This document shows, piece by piece, positions 8,708 through 17,149 of a stretch of 64,000 bases of DNA. Made by a program: the position numbers and the translations under genes. Position 1 is the stretch's first letter. Each line of letters opens with the position of its first letter. Source of the stretch: Clostridia bacterium (GTDB lineage Bacteria; Bacillota; Clostridia; Oscillospirales; CAG-272); contig JAFQRL010000021.1 in assembly GCA_017410065.1 (NCBI GenBank), forward strand, positions 1 through 64,000, given 5' to 3'. The notes beneath the pieces were generated by a model that saw nothing but the letters and a program-made list of their open reading frames with translations, was not told the DNA's origin and did not search any database.

Positions 8708-8731
8708 TGCAAATAATTATTTGCATTTTTT
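8708..8731 (+). terminator. AT-rich palindrome with T-run
   Basis: TGCAAATAATTATTTGCA followed by TTTTTT on plus and preceded by A-rich sequence. It lies 20 bp past the end of the convergent ABC exporter gene and could end transcription from either side. Confidence 0.5.
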
Positions 8732-8749
8732 GTAGTTTTGCTTTGGTTT

Positions 8750-10489
8750 TCAGTTCAATTCAACATAATCGTTATCACGGAATTGAAGCGAATAAAGCGA
8801 TTTATAGGTGGAGTTATTAGCCATCAGCTCATCGTGGGTGCCGCGCTCGGTGATAGAGCCGTTCATAACCACGGCGATCTCGTCTGCGCCTCTTATGGTG
8901 GAGAGTCTGTGGGCGACAACCAGGGTCGTTCTTCCCTTGCATAGCTCGTCCAGCGACTGCTGAATAAGCACCTCTGTGGTGTTGTCAAGGGCACTTGTGG
9001 CTTCGTCAAGAATAAGGATAGCGGGATCCTTGAGGAACACGCGAGCGATGCTTATTCTCTGCTTTTGACCGCCCGAGAGCTTAACGCCGCGCTCACCGAT
9101 CTCAGTGTCGTAGCCGTTTTTGAGGGTGGTGATATAGTCGTGGATATTGGCTCTTTTTGCCGCCGCGATCATTTCCTCCTCCGTGGCGTTTGGCTTGCCG
9201 TAGAGGATATTATCTCTTATGGTGCCCGCAAAGAGGAAAACGTCCTGCTGAACGATACCGATGCTCCGACGGACGGAGACTGTGGTGAGAGAATTGATGT
9301 TTTTGCCATCTATAAGGATCTCACCGCCGCCCTCACCTAGGCGGTAGAAGCCCGGGAGAAGATGGCAAAGTGTGGTCTTTCCGCCGCCCGACGGACCAAC
9401 GAGGGCAAGCTTTCTTCCCTTCTCTGCCGTGAGGTTGATACCGTGGAGGACCTCCTTGGTTGTGTCGTAGGAGAAGGTGACGTTTTTAAATTCTATCTTG
9501 CCTTGAACGTTTTCAAGAGGCACGGCATCCTCCGCATCCGTCTCGGGAGGCTCGTCCATAATTTCGCAGAAGCGTTTGAAGCCGCTGACTCCGTTCTGGA
9601 ACTGCTCCATAAAGCCGATGAGGGTCGTGATGGGGCTGATAAAGAGGTTGACCGAGACGATAAAGGTGGAATAGTCTCCAAAGGAGATCTTGCCTGCGTA
9701 GAGGAAGAAGCCGCCTGCGATAAGAATAAATACGTTGAAGATATCGGTGATGAAGGTGGTTGAGGAATGGAACTTTGCCATCGCCTTATACGCGCGCTTT
9801 GAGGAATCCACGAAGGATTCGTCGCCCTTCTTGAATTTCTCCGCTTCAAGCTCTGCGTTGGTGTATGCTTTTGTGACGCGGATTCCCGTGATACTGCTTT
9901 CAACCGATGCGTTGATTATAGCATTGCTTTTTCTGCGGTCCTCAAAGGCTTTCTTCATTCCGCGCCTCAGGCGGTAGGTCACGAAGATGAGCACGGGAAC
10001 GCAAGCGAAAATAATGAGGGTGAGGAATTTGTTTATGGTGAAAAGATAGGTGAAGGAAAGGATTATCATCACCGCGCTGATAAGGATATTTTCGGGGCCG
10101 TGGTGAGCAAGCTCGCAGACCTCAAAAAGGTCGCTCGTGATGCGGGTCATTATCTTTCCCGTTTCGTTGTTATCGTAGAATTTATAGGGGAGCTTTTCAA
10201 GATGGCCGAAAAGGTCGCAACGCATCTGGGATTGCATTTTTACGCCGATCACGTGGCCGTAATATTGCACGAAATAGCGCAGGAGCAATCTGATGATATA
10301 GAGTAGGAGGACTGCCGAGCCTGCGATGATTATTGCCTTATACGCTTTGTTTGGGATGTAGTCGTTGAGCATCAGGTTGGTGACTATGGGATAGACCATA
10401 CCGATGATGGATATAAGGAGGGCTGACAGCATATCGAGCGCCAGCATTTTCTTATGGGGCTTATAGTAGCTCAAAAATCTTTTAAGCAT
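8750..10489 (-). CDS. ABC exporter, fused permease-ATPase (MdlB/MsbA-like)
   Basis: 579-residue half-transporter of the multidrug/lipid/peptide export type, working as a dimer in the cytoplasmic membrane. The N-terminal ~310 residues carry six hydrophobic segments (first LALDMLSALLISIIGMVYPI). The ATPase has Walker A GPSGGGKTT near residue 365, Q-loop IVQQDVFLFAG, signature LSGGQKQR, Walker B ILILDEATSALD and H-loop VAHRLST. ATG 10489 is chosen because AGAGG lies 7 nt upstream. The gene follows cysK by 88 bp on the same strand, so they may share a transcript. No partner half-transporter is adjacent, so a homodimer is likely; the substrate is unknown. Confidence 0.93.
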   Translation of the reverse strand: MLKRFLSYYKPHKKMLALDMLSALLISIIGMVYPIVTNLMLNDYIPNKAYKAIIIAGSAVLLLYIIRLLLRYFVQYYGHVIGVKMQSQMRCDLFGHLEKLPYKFYDNNETGKIMTRITSDLFEVCELAHHGPENILISAVMIILSFTYLFTINKFLTLIIFACVPVLIFVTYRLRRGMKKAFEDRRKSNAIINASVESSITGIRVTKAYTNAELEAEKFKKGDESFVDSSKRAYKAMAKFHSSTTFITDIFNVFILIAGGFFLYAGKISFGDYSTFIVSVNLFISPITTLIGFMEQFQNGVSGFKRFCEIMDEPPETDAEDAVPLENVQGKIEFKNVTFSYDTTKEVLHGINLTAEKGRKLALVGPSGGGKTTLCHLLPGFYRLGEGGGEILIDGKNINSLTTVSVRRSIGIVQQDVFLFAGTIRDNILYGKPNATEEEMIAAAKRANIHDYITTLKNGYDTEIGERGVKLSGGQKQRISIARVFLKDPAILILDEATSALDNTTEVLIQQSLDELCKGRTTLVVAHRLSTIRGADEIAVVMNGSITERGTHDELMANNSTYKSLYSLQFRDNDYVELN

Positions 10490-10577
10490 TTTCTTTCCTC
10501 TACTTTGTGTGTTTTGCGTTGGTTTTTGCTTCAAAAACGCAACACGGGGGTGGGTCAAGCCGTTTTTTTACTTTAAT

Positions 10578-11504
10578 TTAATCAAACAGAGGAGTCGAGA
10601 AATATCTTTCGGCGGTGTCGGGAAGGACGGTGACGACGGTCTTTCCCTTGCCGAGCTTTTTGGCAAGCTTTATTGCCGCGGCAACGTTTGTGCCCGAGCT
10701 GATTCCGCAGAGGATACCCTCCTTGGATGCGAGGGCGCGAGCAGTGGTGAGAGCCTCGTCGTCTGTGATGATGGAGACCTCGTCTATGATGTCGCGGTTG
10801 AGGATCTCGGGGATGATGCCGTCGCCGATGCCCATTTGCACGTGAGTGCCGATGAGTCCGCCCGAGAGGATCGCCGCGTTTTCGGGCTCTGCCGCCCATA
10901 TTGTGATGTCGGGATTTGCCGCCTTGAGCACCTCGCCGATGCCTGTGATGGTGCCGCCTGTGCCGATGCCCGAGCAGAAGCCGTGAATGGGAGCATTCAC
11001 CTGATCAAGGATCTCCCTTGCGGTCGCCTCGCGCTGAACGGTGGGGTTGGCGGGGTTTTCAAACTGTTGAGGAACGAACACGTGGGGGTCGTTTGCCTTA
11101 AGGGTCATTGCCAGCTCAAGGCACTCCTCTATGCAAAGGCCGATGTTGCCTGCATCGTGAACGAGGATCACCTCTGCGCCATAGTGACGAACCAGCTTTC
11201 TGCGCTCCTCGCTGACAGAATCGGGCATAATGATCTTCACCTTATAACCGCGAACCGCGCCAACCAGAGCGAGACCTATTCCCTGGTTGCCGCTGGTGGG
11301 CTCAACGATAATGCTGTTTTCATCGAGAAGTCCGCGCTTTTCTGCATCGAGGATCATATTGTATGCGGTGCGGGTCTTGATAGAGCCGCCCACGTTAAGT
11401 CCCTCAAATTTCACCAGGATCTGCGCATCATCCTCGCCTGTCATATGTCTGAGACGAATCATTGGGGTGTTGCCCATTGCTTCGAGAATTGTGTTATATA
11501 CCAT
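10578..11504 (-). CDS. cysK: Cysteine synthase A (O-acetylserine sulfhydrylase)
   Basis: 308 residues. PLP-dependent conversion of O-acetylserine plus sulfide to cysteine in the cytoplasm. The PLP lysine is K43 in VGGSIKTRTAYNM, the substrate loop is PTSGNQGIGLA, the phosphate-binding loop is GTGGTITGIG, and the C-terminal part has GISSGTNVAAA, all diagnostic of CysK. The length matches the family (300-320). A TTGCAA-17-TAGAAT promoter lies 70-100 bp upstream. No serine acetyltransferase gene is adjacent. Confidence 0.95.
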   Translation of the reverse strand: MVYNTILEAMGNTPMIRLRHMTGEDDAQILVKFEGLNVGGSIKTRTAYNMILDAEKRGLLDENSIIVEPTSGNQGIGLALVGAVRGYKVKIIMPDSVSEERRKLVRHYGAEVILVHDAGNIGLCIEECLELAMTLKANDPHVFVPQQFENPANPTVQREATAREILDQVNAPIHGFCSGIGTGGTITGIGEVLKAANPDITIWAAEPENAAILSGGLIGTHVQMGIGDGIIPEILNRDIIDEVSIITDDEALTTARALASKEGILCGISSGTNVAAAIKLAKKLGKGKTVVTVLPDTAERYFSTPLFD

Positions 11505-11574
11505 TTTCTTGCCTTTCTTGCCGCGGCTTATCCGTCGGCCCTAAAATTGCTATACAAAAAATTCCGTACTATTT

Positions 11575-11644
11575 ATTCTATCATAAATATAAATCTTTTG
11601 CAAGTACCAAAACGCCATTTTTCGTCCAAAACGCCATTTTTCGT
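11575..11644 (-). promoter_or_regulatory. cysK promoter with tandem 19-bp repeat upstream
   Basis: Reading minus: TTGCAA (11603-11598), 17 bp, TAGAAT (11580-11575). Immediately upstream of the -35 box, CCAAAACGCCATTTTTCGT occurs twice in tandem (11607-11625 and 11626-11644). Its position suits an activator site, but it may be a chance duplication. Confidence 0.65.
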
Positions 11645-11727
11645 CCATTTTTATCCCTTATTGCCTGACTTTTTGTCGCTCACCCACCCTCTCGCACTCA
11701 AATATTTCTTTTTCTTGCTTTTTCCCG

Positions 11728-11756
11728 TTGACTTTTTCAAAAATATGTGATAGAAT
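11728..11756 (+). promoter_or_regulatory. Promoter for the tRNA-Arg region
   Basis: TTGACT, 17-bp spacer, TAGAAT. The predicted start near 11763 is 230 bp before the intact tRNA, so the transcript would include the degenerate tRNA-like repeats in between. Confidence 0.75.
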
Positions 11757-11764
11757 ATATGAGC

Positions 11765-11995
11765 GACTGAACGGTTATTATCAATAACCTCTTATAAGCA
11801 ATAAGCAAATTTATAGTTTACAAGCCCGCATAGTTAAATGTAGCAAGCTTAAAACAGTTGATAACTGTTTTGAGCGCGGCGAAACCGCCCAAAGCAAGGA
11901 GCTTTAGGAGGGAGTGTATCGACCGACGCTAAGCGACTATGCGACGGTGGATATAATAAACCCCTTATAAGCGATTAAAAATTTAATAATTATAT
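11765..11995 (+). other. Degenerate tRNA-like duplicated segments upstream of tRNA-Arg
   Basis: No gene is visible. The segment holds broken copies of the tRNA 5' half: GCCCGCATAGTTAAATG at 11824-11840, then ~110 bp of unrelated sequence with an AAAACAGTT-GAT-AACTGTTTT hairpin, then TGGATATAATAAACCCCT at 11948-11965. A CTTATAAGC-type sequence followed by an AT-rich stretch occurs twice (11790 and 11964 areas). This looks like tandem duplication and decay of tRNA-Arg copies. Confidence 0.6.
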
Positions 11996-12070
11996 GCCTG
12001 CATAGTTAAATGGATATAATAAACCCCTCCTAAGGGTTAGTTACAGGTTCGATTCCTGTTGCGGGTGCCA
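11996..12070 (+). tRNA. tRNA-Arg (CCT anticodon)
   Basis: 75 nt including an encoded CCA. Acceptor GCCTGCA/TGCGGGT (two G-U pairs), D-arm GTTA...TAAT, anticodon stem AACCC/GGGTT around loop CTCCTAA (anticodon CCT), T-arm ACAGG-TTCGATT-CCTGT, then GCCA. The whole body matches the layout of E. coli argW. The upstream broken copy has GCCCGCA, which would pair better with GGGT. The last 44 nt are duplicated at 15945-15988. Confidence 0.92.
12027..12070 (+). repeat. Left attachment repeat (attL), within tRNA-Arg
   Basis: CTCCTAAGGGTTAGTTACAG and the rest of the tRNA 3' end. The partner lies at 15945-15988. Confidence 0.8.
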
Positions 12071-12071
12071 T

Positions 12072-12108
12072 AAAAGCAGAGTCTGCCCTCGCGGCAGACT
12101 CTGCTTTT
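12072..12108 (+). terminator. Terminator after tRNA-Arg
   Basis: AAAAGCAGAGTCTGCC, loop CTCGC, GGCAGACTCTGCTTTT: a perfect 16-bp stem starting one base after the CCA. Confidence 0.88.
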
Positions 12109-12212
12109 ATTGTACTCGCCAGGATCGACCTGCCACACAAGCGAAGCGCAGTGGGGTCAGGTGCGTAACATTGCTCCGTCCTTCCCTGCGGGAAGCTTGC
12201 AAGACGGAGCAA

Positions 12213-12264
12213 ATTCCTGTTGGGAGTGCCACAAGCGGTCTGCGATAACATTTGTAGACCGCTT
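12213..12264 (+). other. Second tRNA 3'-end fragment followed by a hairpin
   Basis: ATTCCTGTTGGGAGTGCCA (12213-12231) matches the tRNA-Arg 3' end apart from two changes. It is followed at once by AAGCGGTCT...AGACCGCTT and a T-run. It has no D or anticodon arm, so it is not a tRNA gene; it looks like the scar of an earlier insertion. Confidence 0.65.
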
Positions 12265-12294
12265 TTTCAAATCATAGCAGAAACTATCGTAAGG

Positions 12295-12420
12295 CTCCCT
12301 TGTGTAAAGGGAGGCTGTTATAGTGCGCCGTTCAAACGATATCGCAAGGTGGGTTTCCCACTTCGCGAAATACATAGTAGGTGGGTAAATTCCCGTCTGT
12401 GACGGCAATTTGTACCCTAC
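12295..12420. repeat. Interspersed palindromic remnant
   Basis: CTCCCTT-GTGTA-AAGGGAG hairpin followed by a segment with CCCACTTCGCGAAATACATA and a GTCTGTGAC palindrome. Sequences of this type recur between genes in Clostridia, to my recollection. I see no gene in 12265-12454. Confidence 0.4.
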
Positions 12421-12454
12421 GCTTATCCTGTTCCCTAAAAGTTTCAAATTTGGC

Positions 12455-12500
12455 TTGACAATCCTTCCTTTTCGTGCTATAATGTTCTATGTTACAGAAC
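12455..12500 (+). promoter_or_regulatory. Perfect promoter and palindromic operator of the island
   Basis: TTGACA (12455-12460), 17 bp, TATAAT (12478-12483). Directly after the -10 box lies the palindrome GTTCTATGTTACAGAAC (12484-12500), arms GTTCT/AGAAC, covering the expected start site. It is the likely target of the HTH protein that starts at 12522. Confidence 0.85.
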
Positions 12501-12521
12501 ACATAACAAGGAGGTGAGAGC

Positions 12522-12932
12522 GTGAGCAAAAACATTGGTGAATCAATTGAGAGTTTCAAAAAAGAACTTGGACGTTTGATTGCTGATTGCCGTGGTGCTA
12601 TGAGCCAACGAAAACTTGCTTCGCTCGTTGGACTCCCACCGTCAAATATGAAGTATATCGAGGATGGCGTGAATGCACCAAGTCCTGAGATTTATGCTAA
12701 AATTATAAACGCATTAAATCCCGATCAAGATTTGCGTAAAACAATGGACCATTTTTATACTGCGATTCGTAAAATTCCACCACCCGATATTTGCGACATG
12801 TTTGTTCAATATGAGGAAATGATTGAGGTTATGCGAATTATATGCGGGCAAAACATGAGCGAGAGCACTATAGAACAAATTAGAAAAGTATTTAACAGTT
12901 TAACGACAAATAACGGAGGACAATCGATATGA
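12522..12932 (+). CDS. XRE-family HTH regulator, controller-like
   Basis: 136 residues, GTG start with AAGGAGG 7 nt upstream. The helix-turn-helix is in MSQRKLASLVGLPPSNMKYIEDG (residues ~27-50); the C-terminal half is helical and probably a dimerisation or partner domain. The stop codon overlaps the next start (ATGA), coupling it to the nuclease-methylase gene. Small HTH controller proteins upstream of R-M genes delay restriction until methylation is complete. The palindrome over its own start site supports autoregulation. It is longer than typical C proteins (~80 residues), so the role is inferred. Confidence 0.8.
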   Translation: MSKNIGESIESFKKELGRLIADCRGAMSQRKLASLVGLPPSNMKYIEDGVNAPSPEIYAKIINALNPDQDLRKTMDHFYTAIRKIPPPDICDMFVQYEEMIEVMRIICGQNMSESTIEQIRKVFNSLTTNNGGQSI

Positions 12933-14750
12933 ATATGAAAACTGAAGATCAAGTAAGGGATTACGCAGGTAAAAAGTTGGGGTTTGCAAATAGTGAATCG
13001 GCGGTGTCTGGTGTAGGACAATTAACTTCCGTTCAATCAATTGGGTTTTGTCGGTGTAAAGGATAGACCTGACGGATGGTATTTGCCGAACGATAAAATG
13101 TTTCCTGCAATCATTCTTGAAGTAAAAGCGCCCAGAGTGCCGCTAAAACAATCACAAATTGATGAATTATTGAAAAATTGTGATATTGCTTCCACAAGAT
13201 ATAAAAATGTAATTGGTATACTCTATAACGGCGAAGAAGTGATTGTGTTCAAAAACGGCGTACAAATCCCCGCACACACAGAACTGCAAAACAAAGAGTA
13301 TTATCTCGCATTTTTCACAGAAAGCAAAATTGACAAACAACGCATATATACTTTAACTGCAAAAATCAACAATTGCCTTCATTTTGAATTCGGCATTAAA
13401 GATTTGAAACACCGAATGATATTTACTGCTTGTGCATTAGTTGCAAAAAGATACGGTGCAAATTTGATGGTTGGAATGAATTATCAAACATTCCATACCT
13501 CAATACATTCCACGCTTGCAAAGTCTTTTCAAGCGGCATTGCAGCAAAATATCAAGCTAAATATTTTGCTTGAGGTGTATTCAAGCATAAAAATGAACTC
13601 AACCGAGAATCAAGCAGCAATAGACAACTTTATTCTGTGGGTAAGTGAAATTTCCGATAATATTAACTCTGATTATTGGAATGGTGAGGATGTAATGGCT
13701 ATATTCTTCAATGAATTTAACCGTTACAAAGGCAAGTCAGAAAGCGGTCAAGTGTTCACTCCCGACCACATTACCTCTCTTATGTATAGGCTTATTGATG
13801 TTGGGCAAGACGACTGTGTTTTGGATGCCGCTTGTGGCTCGGGTGCTTTCCTTGTTAAATCAATGTGTAATATGATAAAGGAGGCGGGTGGTAATTCAAC
13901 TGCAAAAGCAAAGCGTATTAAACAAAATCAGTTGTTCGGCATTGAATTTGACAGAGAAATTTACGCATTGGCTTGTGCTAATATGTTGATTCATAAGGAT
14001 GGAAAAACAAATCTTGAACAATTAGACACAAGAACCGCCGAAGCTTGCGAATGGATGCGCTCGTTGAGCTATACTGTTGACGAAAACGGCGAGCCCGTAT
14101 TGAAAAAGCAAAGAATTACTAAGGTGATTATGAATCCGCCTTTCGAACGCAAGTATGGCTGTATAACAATCGTTGATAATGTTTTAAGAAGCGTTCCCAA
14201 ACACACCTTATGTGCGTTTATTCTTCCAGACAAAAAGCTTGAAAAGGATAATGGCAAAAAGCTATTAAAGCACAGTAAGCTCTTGAAAATTATCAAATTA
14301 CCCGAAAAAGTTTTCTCCGAAGGCGTTACCACTTCTATATTCATCTTTGAGGCGGGTGTGCCTCACGGAAATAGTGAAATTTTCGCTTGCTATATTGAAG
14401 ATGACGGGCTTGAAACTGTAAAGAATCAAGGTCGTCAAGACATCAAGGATAGATGGCAGGAAATTGAAGATCGCTGGGTAGAAATCATTAGAAGACAATC
14501 AGGCGATGATACTGTACAATGGATAAAGCCCACCGAACATTTGAGCTATCAAAAGCCCGAAAAAGAATTTGAAATTTTCGAAGAAGATTTCACCAAAACA
14601 ATGATGGACTATTTGATGTTCCAAGAACAAGTTGATGTTAGGGAATTTGGCGAAAGATTGGTTTCAAAGGTTATGTACAATAGCACAGTAGAAGTGTCTG
14701 AATTAGGCGTTACAATCGTTATAAGGGGGCAAGAAAATGAAGAAGATTGA
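12929..14750 (+). CDS. BcgI-like restriction-modification subunit (nuclease + N6-adenine MTase), +1 frameshift near 13043
   Basis: The real start is ATG 12929 with GGAGG upstream. Its frame (MNMKTEDQVRDYAGKKLGF...) stops at 13064, but the similarity continues in the +1 frame from 13041 (GFVGVKDRPDGWYLPND). Removing one base in GGGTTTT near 13043 joins them. The N-terminal part resembles an HsdR-N/PD-(D/E)xK nuclease (RPDGW ... PAIILEVKAP). The middle carries the MTase signatures SGQVFTPDHI, DAACGSGAFLVKS (SAM binding) and VIMNPPFERK (catalytic). Nuclease plus MTase in one chain beside a separate specificity gene is the BcgI/type IIB plan. The frameshift precedes the nuclease acidic residue. 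It could be decay, phase switching or an assembly error. Confidence 0.85.
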
Positions 14751-15766
14751 TACAACCACTTGGAAATCATTTAGAGTGGGAGAGTTGTTCGATATTCACC
14801 CTACCAAAGCATATAAATTTACAAATAGCATTTTGTTTGACAAGAATGGAACAAATCCCGTAGTTGTCAATTCGAGTTATAACAATGGAATCGGCGGCTA
14901 TACAAGTTATCCGACTACCGAAAAGGGCGGTATAGTTACATTTAGTGACACAACTTCCGCCGATGCTATATTTTATCAAAGCGAAGATTTTGTAGGATAT
15001 CCACATATTCAGGGAATGTACCCTACGGGAAAATACAAGGATTGTTGGAGTGAAAAATCACTTTTATTCTTTGTGTCAATTTTCCGGAATAGAGCCATAA
15101 ATTCGCATTACGATTATGTAAATAAGTTTACGCGCGATTCGGCAAAGGAAATGGTTGTAATGTTGCCTGTTGATAAAACAGGCAACCCAGATTTTGCATA
15201 TATGGAAGAATATATGCAAAATCTGGGCTCTGCGGTCAGCGAAGAGCTACGAAAATTGCGATTCTATTGCAACGGAAAGTTGGAGAATTTTTGTTGTAGA
15301 AGATATATTTCCAAAAATTGTAAAACCGAAAGTGTATCATACAAGAGAAGTGACAGAAAGCGAAGATGGAATCCCTTATGTTGTAAGAAGTAAATTCAAC
15401 AATGGCATAAAATATCTTGTAAAAAAGCCATCGAGTGAGATCAATCCCCCTAAAGTAATCTCTTTCGGTGCAGAAAACGCAACATTCTTCTACCAAGAAA
15501 GGGAATGGGTATCGGGGAGAGATATTTATTACATAGACACACGAGAAATTGATAAATATGCCTGCTTGTTTATAACGGCTTGTTTACAACCGATTGCGGC
15601 AAAATATTCTTATAATTTCGGACTGTTTCCCGATTTGCTAAGAAAAGAAAAAATAAAGCTCCCTATAGATAATAGTGGAAATCCAGATTACAAGTATATG
15701 ACCGAATTTATGCGGGCATTAGAAGCAAAAAGCGCACAAACCATACAACAATTACGCCTTGCTTAG
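14737..15766 (+). pseudogene. Specificity subunit (HsdS/BcgI-B-like), +1 frameshift near 15258
   Basis: Two target-recognition domains in tandem. TRD1 begins TTTWKSFRVGELFDIHPTK and TRD2 begins ATESWRIFVVEDIFPKIV; each ends with a GNPD-(F/Y)-x-YM segment followed by a helix. TRD1 is in the frame of ATG 14737 and TRD2 in the +1 frame ending at 15766, joined at AAATTGCGATTC. Without the extra base the protein is about 343 residues, usual for a dimeric-TRD S subunit. The start overlaps the methylase by 14 bp and has an AAGGGGG site. As it stands, translation ends at 15393 with a one-TRD product, which would change or abolish sequence specificity. Confidence 0.82.
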
Positions 15767-15853
15767 TTTTTTTGCCAAAGTATCGTTTTGTACACCCCTT
15801 GTACACCCGCACATTACAAAGTGCCGCAAAAACCACTCCTAAACACACACTCT

Positions 15854-15894
15854 ACCAAGCGTAAAATCCATCTTTTCGGTGGATTTTACGCTTG
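15854..15894 (+). terminator. Terminator of the R-M island
   Basis: CCAAGCGTAAAATCCA, 9-nt loop, TGGATTTTACGCTTGG: a perfect 16-bp stem downstream of the specificity gene. The following T-run is weak (TTT). The rest of 15767-15944 shows a TTGTACACC direct repeat and no gene. Confidence 0.75.
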
Positions 15895-15944
15895 GTTTGC
15901 AAGAAAATCACCTACACGCAGATAGGCACGAACACTTATGAAAA

Positions 15945-15988
15945 CTCCTAAGGGTTAGTTACAGGTTCGCTTCCCGTTGCGGGTGCCA
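15945..15988 (+). repeat. Right attachment repeat (attR), displaced tRNA-Arg 3' end
   Basis: CTCCTAAGGGTTAGTTACAG followed by a T-arm and GCGGGTGCCA. It differs from attL at two T-arm positions (A to C, T to C). A GGCAG...CTGCC hairpin with TTTTTT follows, probably the original tRNA terminator. Confidence 0.8.
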
Positions 15989-16057
15989 TTTCTTGAAAGG
16001 CAGTCGAAATGCGGCTGCCTTTTTTCTTTACTTTTTAAATTAATTTTTGATAATATC

Positions 16058-16086
16058 TTTACTTTTCTGAAATAATATGATATAAT
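16058..16086 (+). promoter_or_regulatory. Promoter of the Fic gene
   Basis: TTTACT, 17-bp spacer, TATAAT. TTTACTT at the -35 box and AAGTAAA just after the -10 box form an inverted repeat that the N-terminal HTH of the Fic protein could bind. Confidence 0.75.
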
Positions 16087-16111
16087 AAGTAAAGAAATTA
16101 GGAGGCGCTAT

Positions 16112-17032
16112 ATGTATTCTTATGACGGTTTATATGCTTTGCTCAAAGCAAAAGGTATGAAAAAATCCGAGCTTACGAGGGAGCTTGGTATATCTTCACG
16201 TACGATTGCCAAAATCAGCAAAGGTGAAAAAATAGCGGATAACGTTCTTCTTCGTTTATGTGAATTTTTTGGTTGTGAGAAAGAAGATATATTTGCTGTA
16301 GTTTGCGAAAATGCATTACTGCAACGCTTGCGAGAAGAAAAAAATGCTAAAATCAGCGGCGGTATTTATCACGAAACACAGGTACGTCTTACCTATAACT
16401 CCAACAGAATTGAAGGCAGTAGGCTTTCAGAGGATCAAACTCGTTTGATTTTCGAAACTAATACCATTGGTTCTGATGTGGGAGTTCCCGTTGACGATAT
16501 TATCGAAACGGCAAATCACTTTCGTGCCATTGATTACGTAATAGACAAAGCAGAAGAACAGCTTACAGAGGAGATCATAAAAGCATTACACAGGTTATTA
16601 AAAACAGGGACAAAAGATTCCTATATCTCGTGGTTTAATGTGGGCGAATACAAATCCAAGCCCAACGTTGTGGGAGGTGCAGAAACAACGCTTCCGTCCA
16701 AGGTTTCAGGGGAAATGAGGAAGCTCCTTGCCGAATATTCTAAAATAGAAACGGTATCTATTTCGGATATTATCAAGTTTCATCACGATTTTGAAAAAAT
16801 CCATCCATTCCAAGATGGCAACGGCAGAGTAGGCAGGCTCATAGCATTCAAGGAATGCCTGCGTTTCAATATCGTGCCGTTCATAATCGAGGATAGCAAG
16901 AAAATGTTTTATTATCGTGGTTTGAAGGAATGGAATAGTGAGCAGGGCTTTCTTGTGGATACCTGCCTTGACGGTCAGGATACCTATAAAGCACTTTTGA
17001 ATTATTTTGATATCGAATATAGCGAGTTTTAA
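16112..17032 (+). CDS. HTH-Fic domain protein, likely AMP-transferase
   Basis: 306 residues. Residues 1-65 are an XRE-type HTH (KKSELTRELGISSRTIAKIS). The Fic core carries the full catalytic motif HPFQDGNGRVGR near residues 231-242 (catalytic His first). An inhibitory helix upstream, TYNSNRIEGSRLS near residue 95-107, matches the (S/T)xxxE(G/N) motif whose Glu blocks ATP gamma-phosphate, so activity is self-restrained. Fic enzymes transfer AMP to hydroxyls of target proteins. An AGGAGG site precedes ATG. It sits next to the restriction island, on the chromosomal side of the attachment repeat, and forms a single-gene unit. Confidence 0.93.
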   Translation: MYSYDGLYALLKAKGMKKSELTRELGISSRTIAKISKGEKIADNVLLRLCEFFGCEKEDIFAVVCENALLQRLREEKNAKISGGIYHETQVRLTYNSNRIEGSRLSEDQTRLIFETNTIGSDVGVPVDDIIETANHFRAIDYVIDKAEEQLTEEIIKALHRLLKTGTKDSYISWFNVGEYKSKPNVVGGAETTLPSKVSGEMRKLLAEYSKIETVSISDIIKFHHDFEKIHPFQDGNGRVGRLIAFKECLRFNIVPFIIEDSKKMFYYRGLKEWNSEQGFLVDTCLDGQDTYKALLNYFDIEYSEF

Positions 17033-17063
17033 TGCTATTTAGATGAGATTTTGTGTTTTCTTC

Positions 17064-17092
17064 TTGAAACGACTGCGTTATTATGATATAAT
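17064..17092 (+). promoter_or_regulatory. Promoter of the zinc-ribbon gene
   Basis: TTGAAA, 17-bp spacer, TATAAT. It lies 58 bp before the ATG at 17150. Confidence 0.75.
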
Positions 17093-17149
17093 AAGTTTAC
17101 TATCTGTGAGACGGTAGATTGATTTTAACTTTTTTGGGAGGTATAAATT

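Larger units (their letters stand above)
12027..15988 (+). mobile_element. 3.9-kb genomic island integrated in tRNA-Arg(CCT), restriction-modification cargo, no integrase
   Basis: Bounded by 44-bp direct repeats (12027-12070 and 15945-15988) that differ at two positions. They begin in the anticodon loop CTCCTAA and run to the CCA, the usual crossover zone of tyrosine recombinases. The intact tRNA is on the left and the displaced 3' end on the right, the geometry expected for integration into a 3' end. Cargo is AT-rich: an HTH controller-like gene, a nuclease-methylase and a specificity subunit. No recombinase gene is present, so the island is either a remnant or mobilised in trans. Confidence 0.75.

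Noticed and set aside
10509..11750. Plus-strand frame (413 codons) opposite cysK
   Set aside because: cysK motifs are complete on the minus strand; the antisense product is low-complexity Asp/Ala/Leu.
11840..11948. T-box leader or other riboswitch before tRNA-Arg
   Set aside because: No T-box consensus (GGGTGGNACCGCG) and no aminoacyl gene downstream; better explained as an insertion inside a broken tRNA copy.
12213..12231. Second tRNA gene
   Set aside because: Only the T-arm and acceptor 3' strand are present; no anticodon arm.
12157..12447. Minus-strand 96-codon frame with SQTGIYPPTMYFAKWETH
   Set aside because: It overlaps the tRNA fragment and a palindromic intergenic repeat. Similar strings recur between genes in Clostridia; no ribosome site.
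16112..17032. Fic gene as part of the restriction island
   Set aside because: It lies outside the right attachment repeat and has its own promoter.
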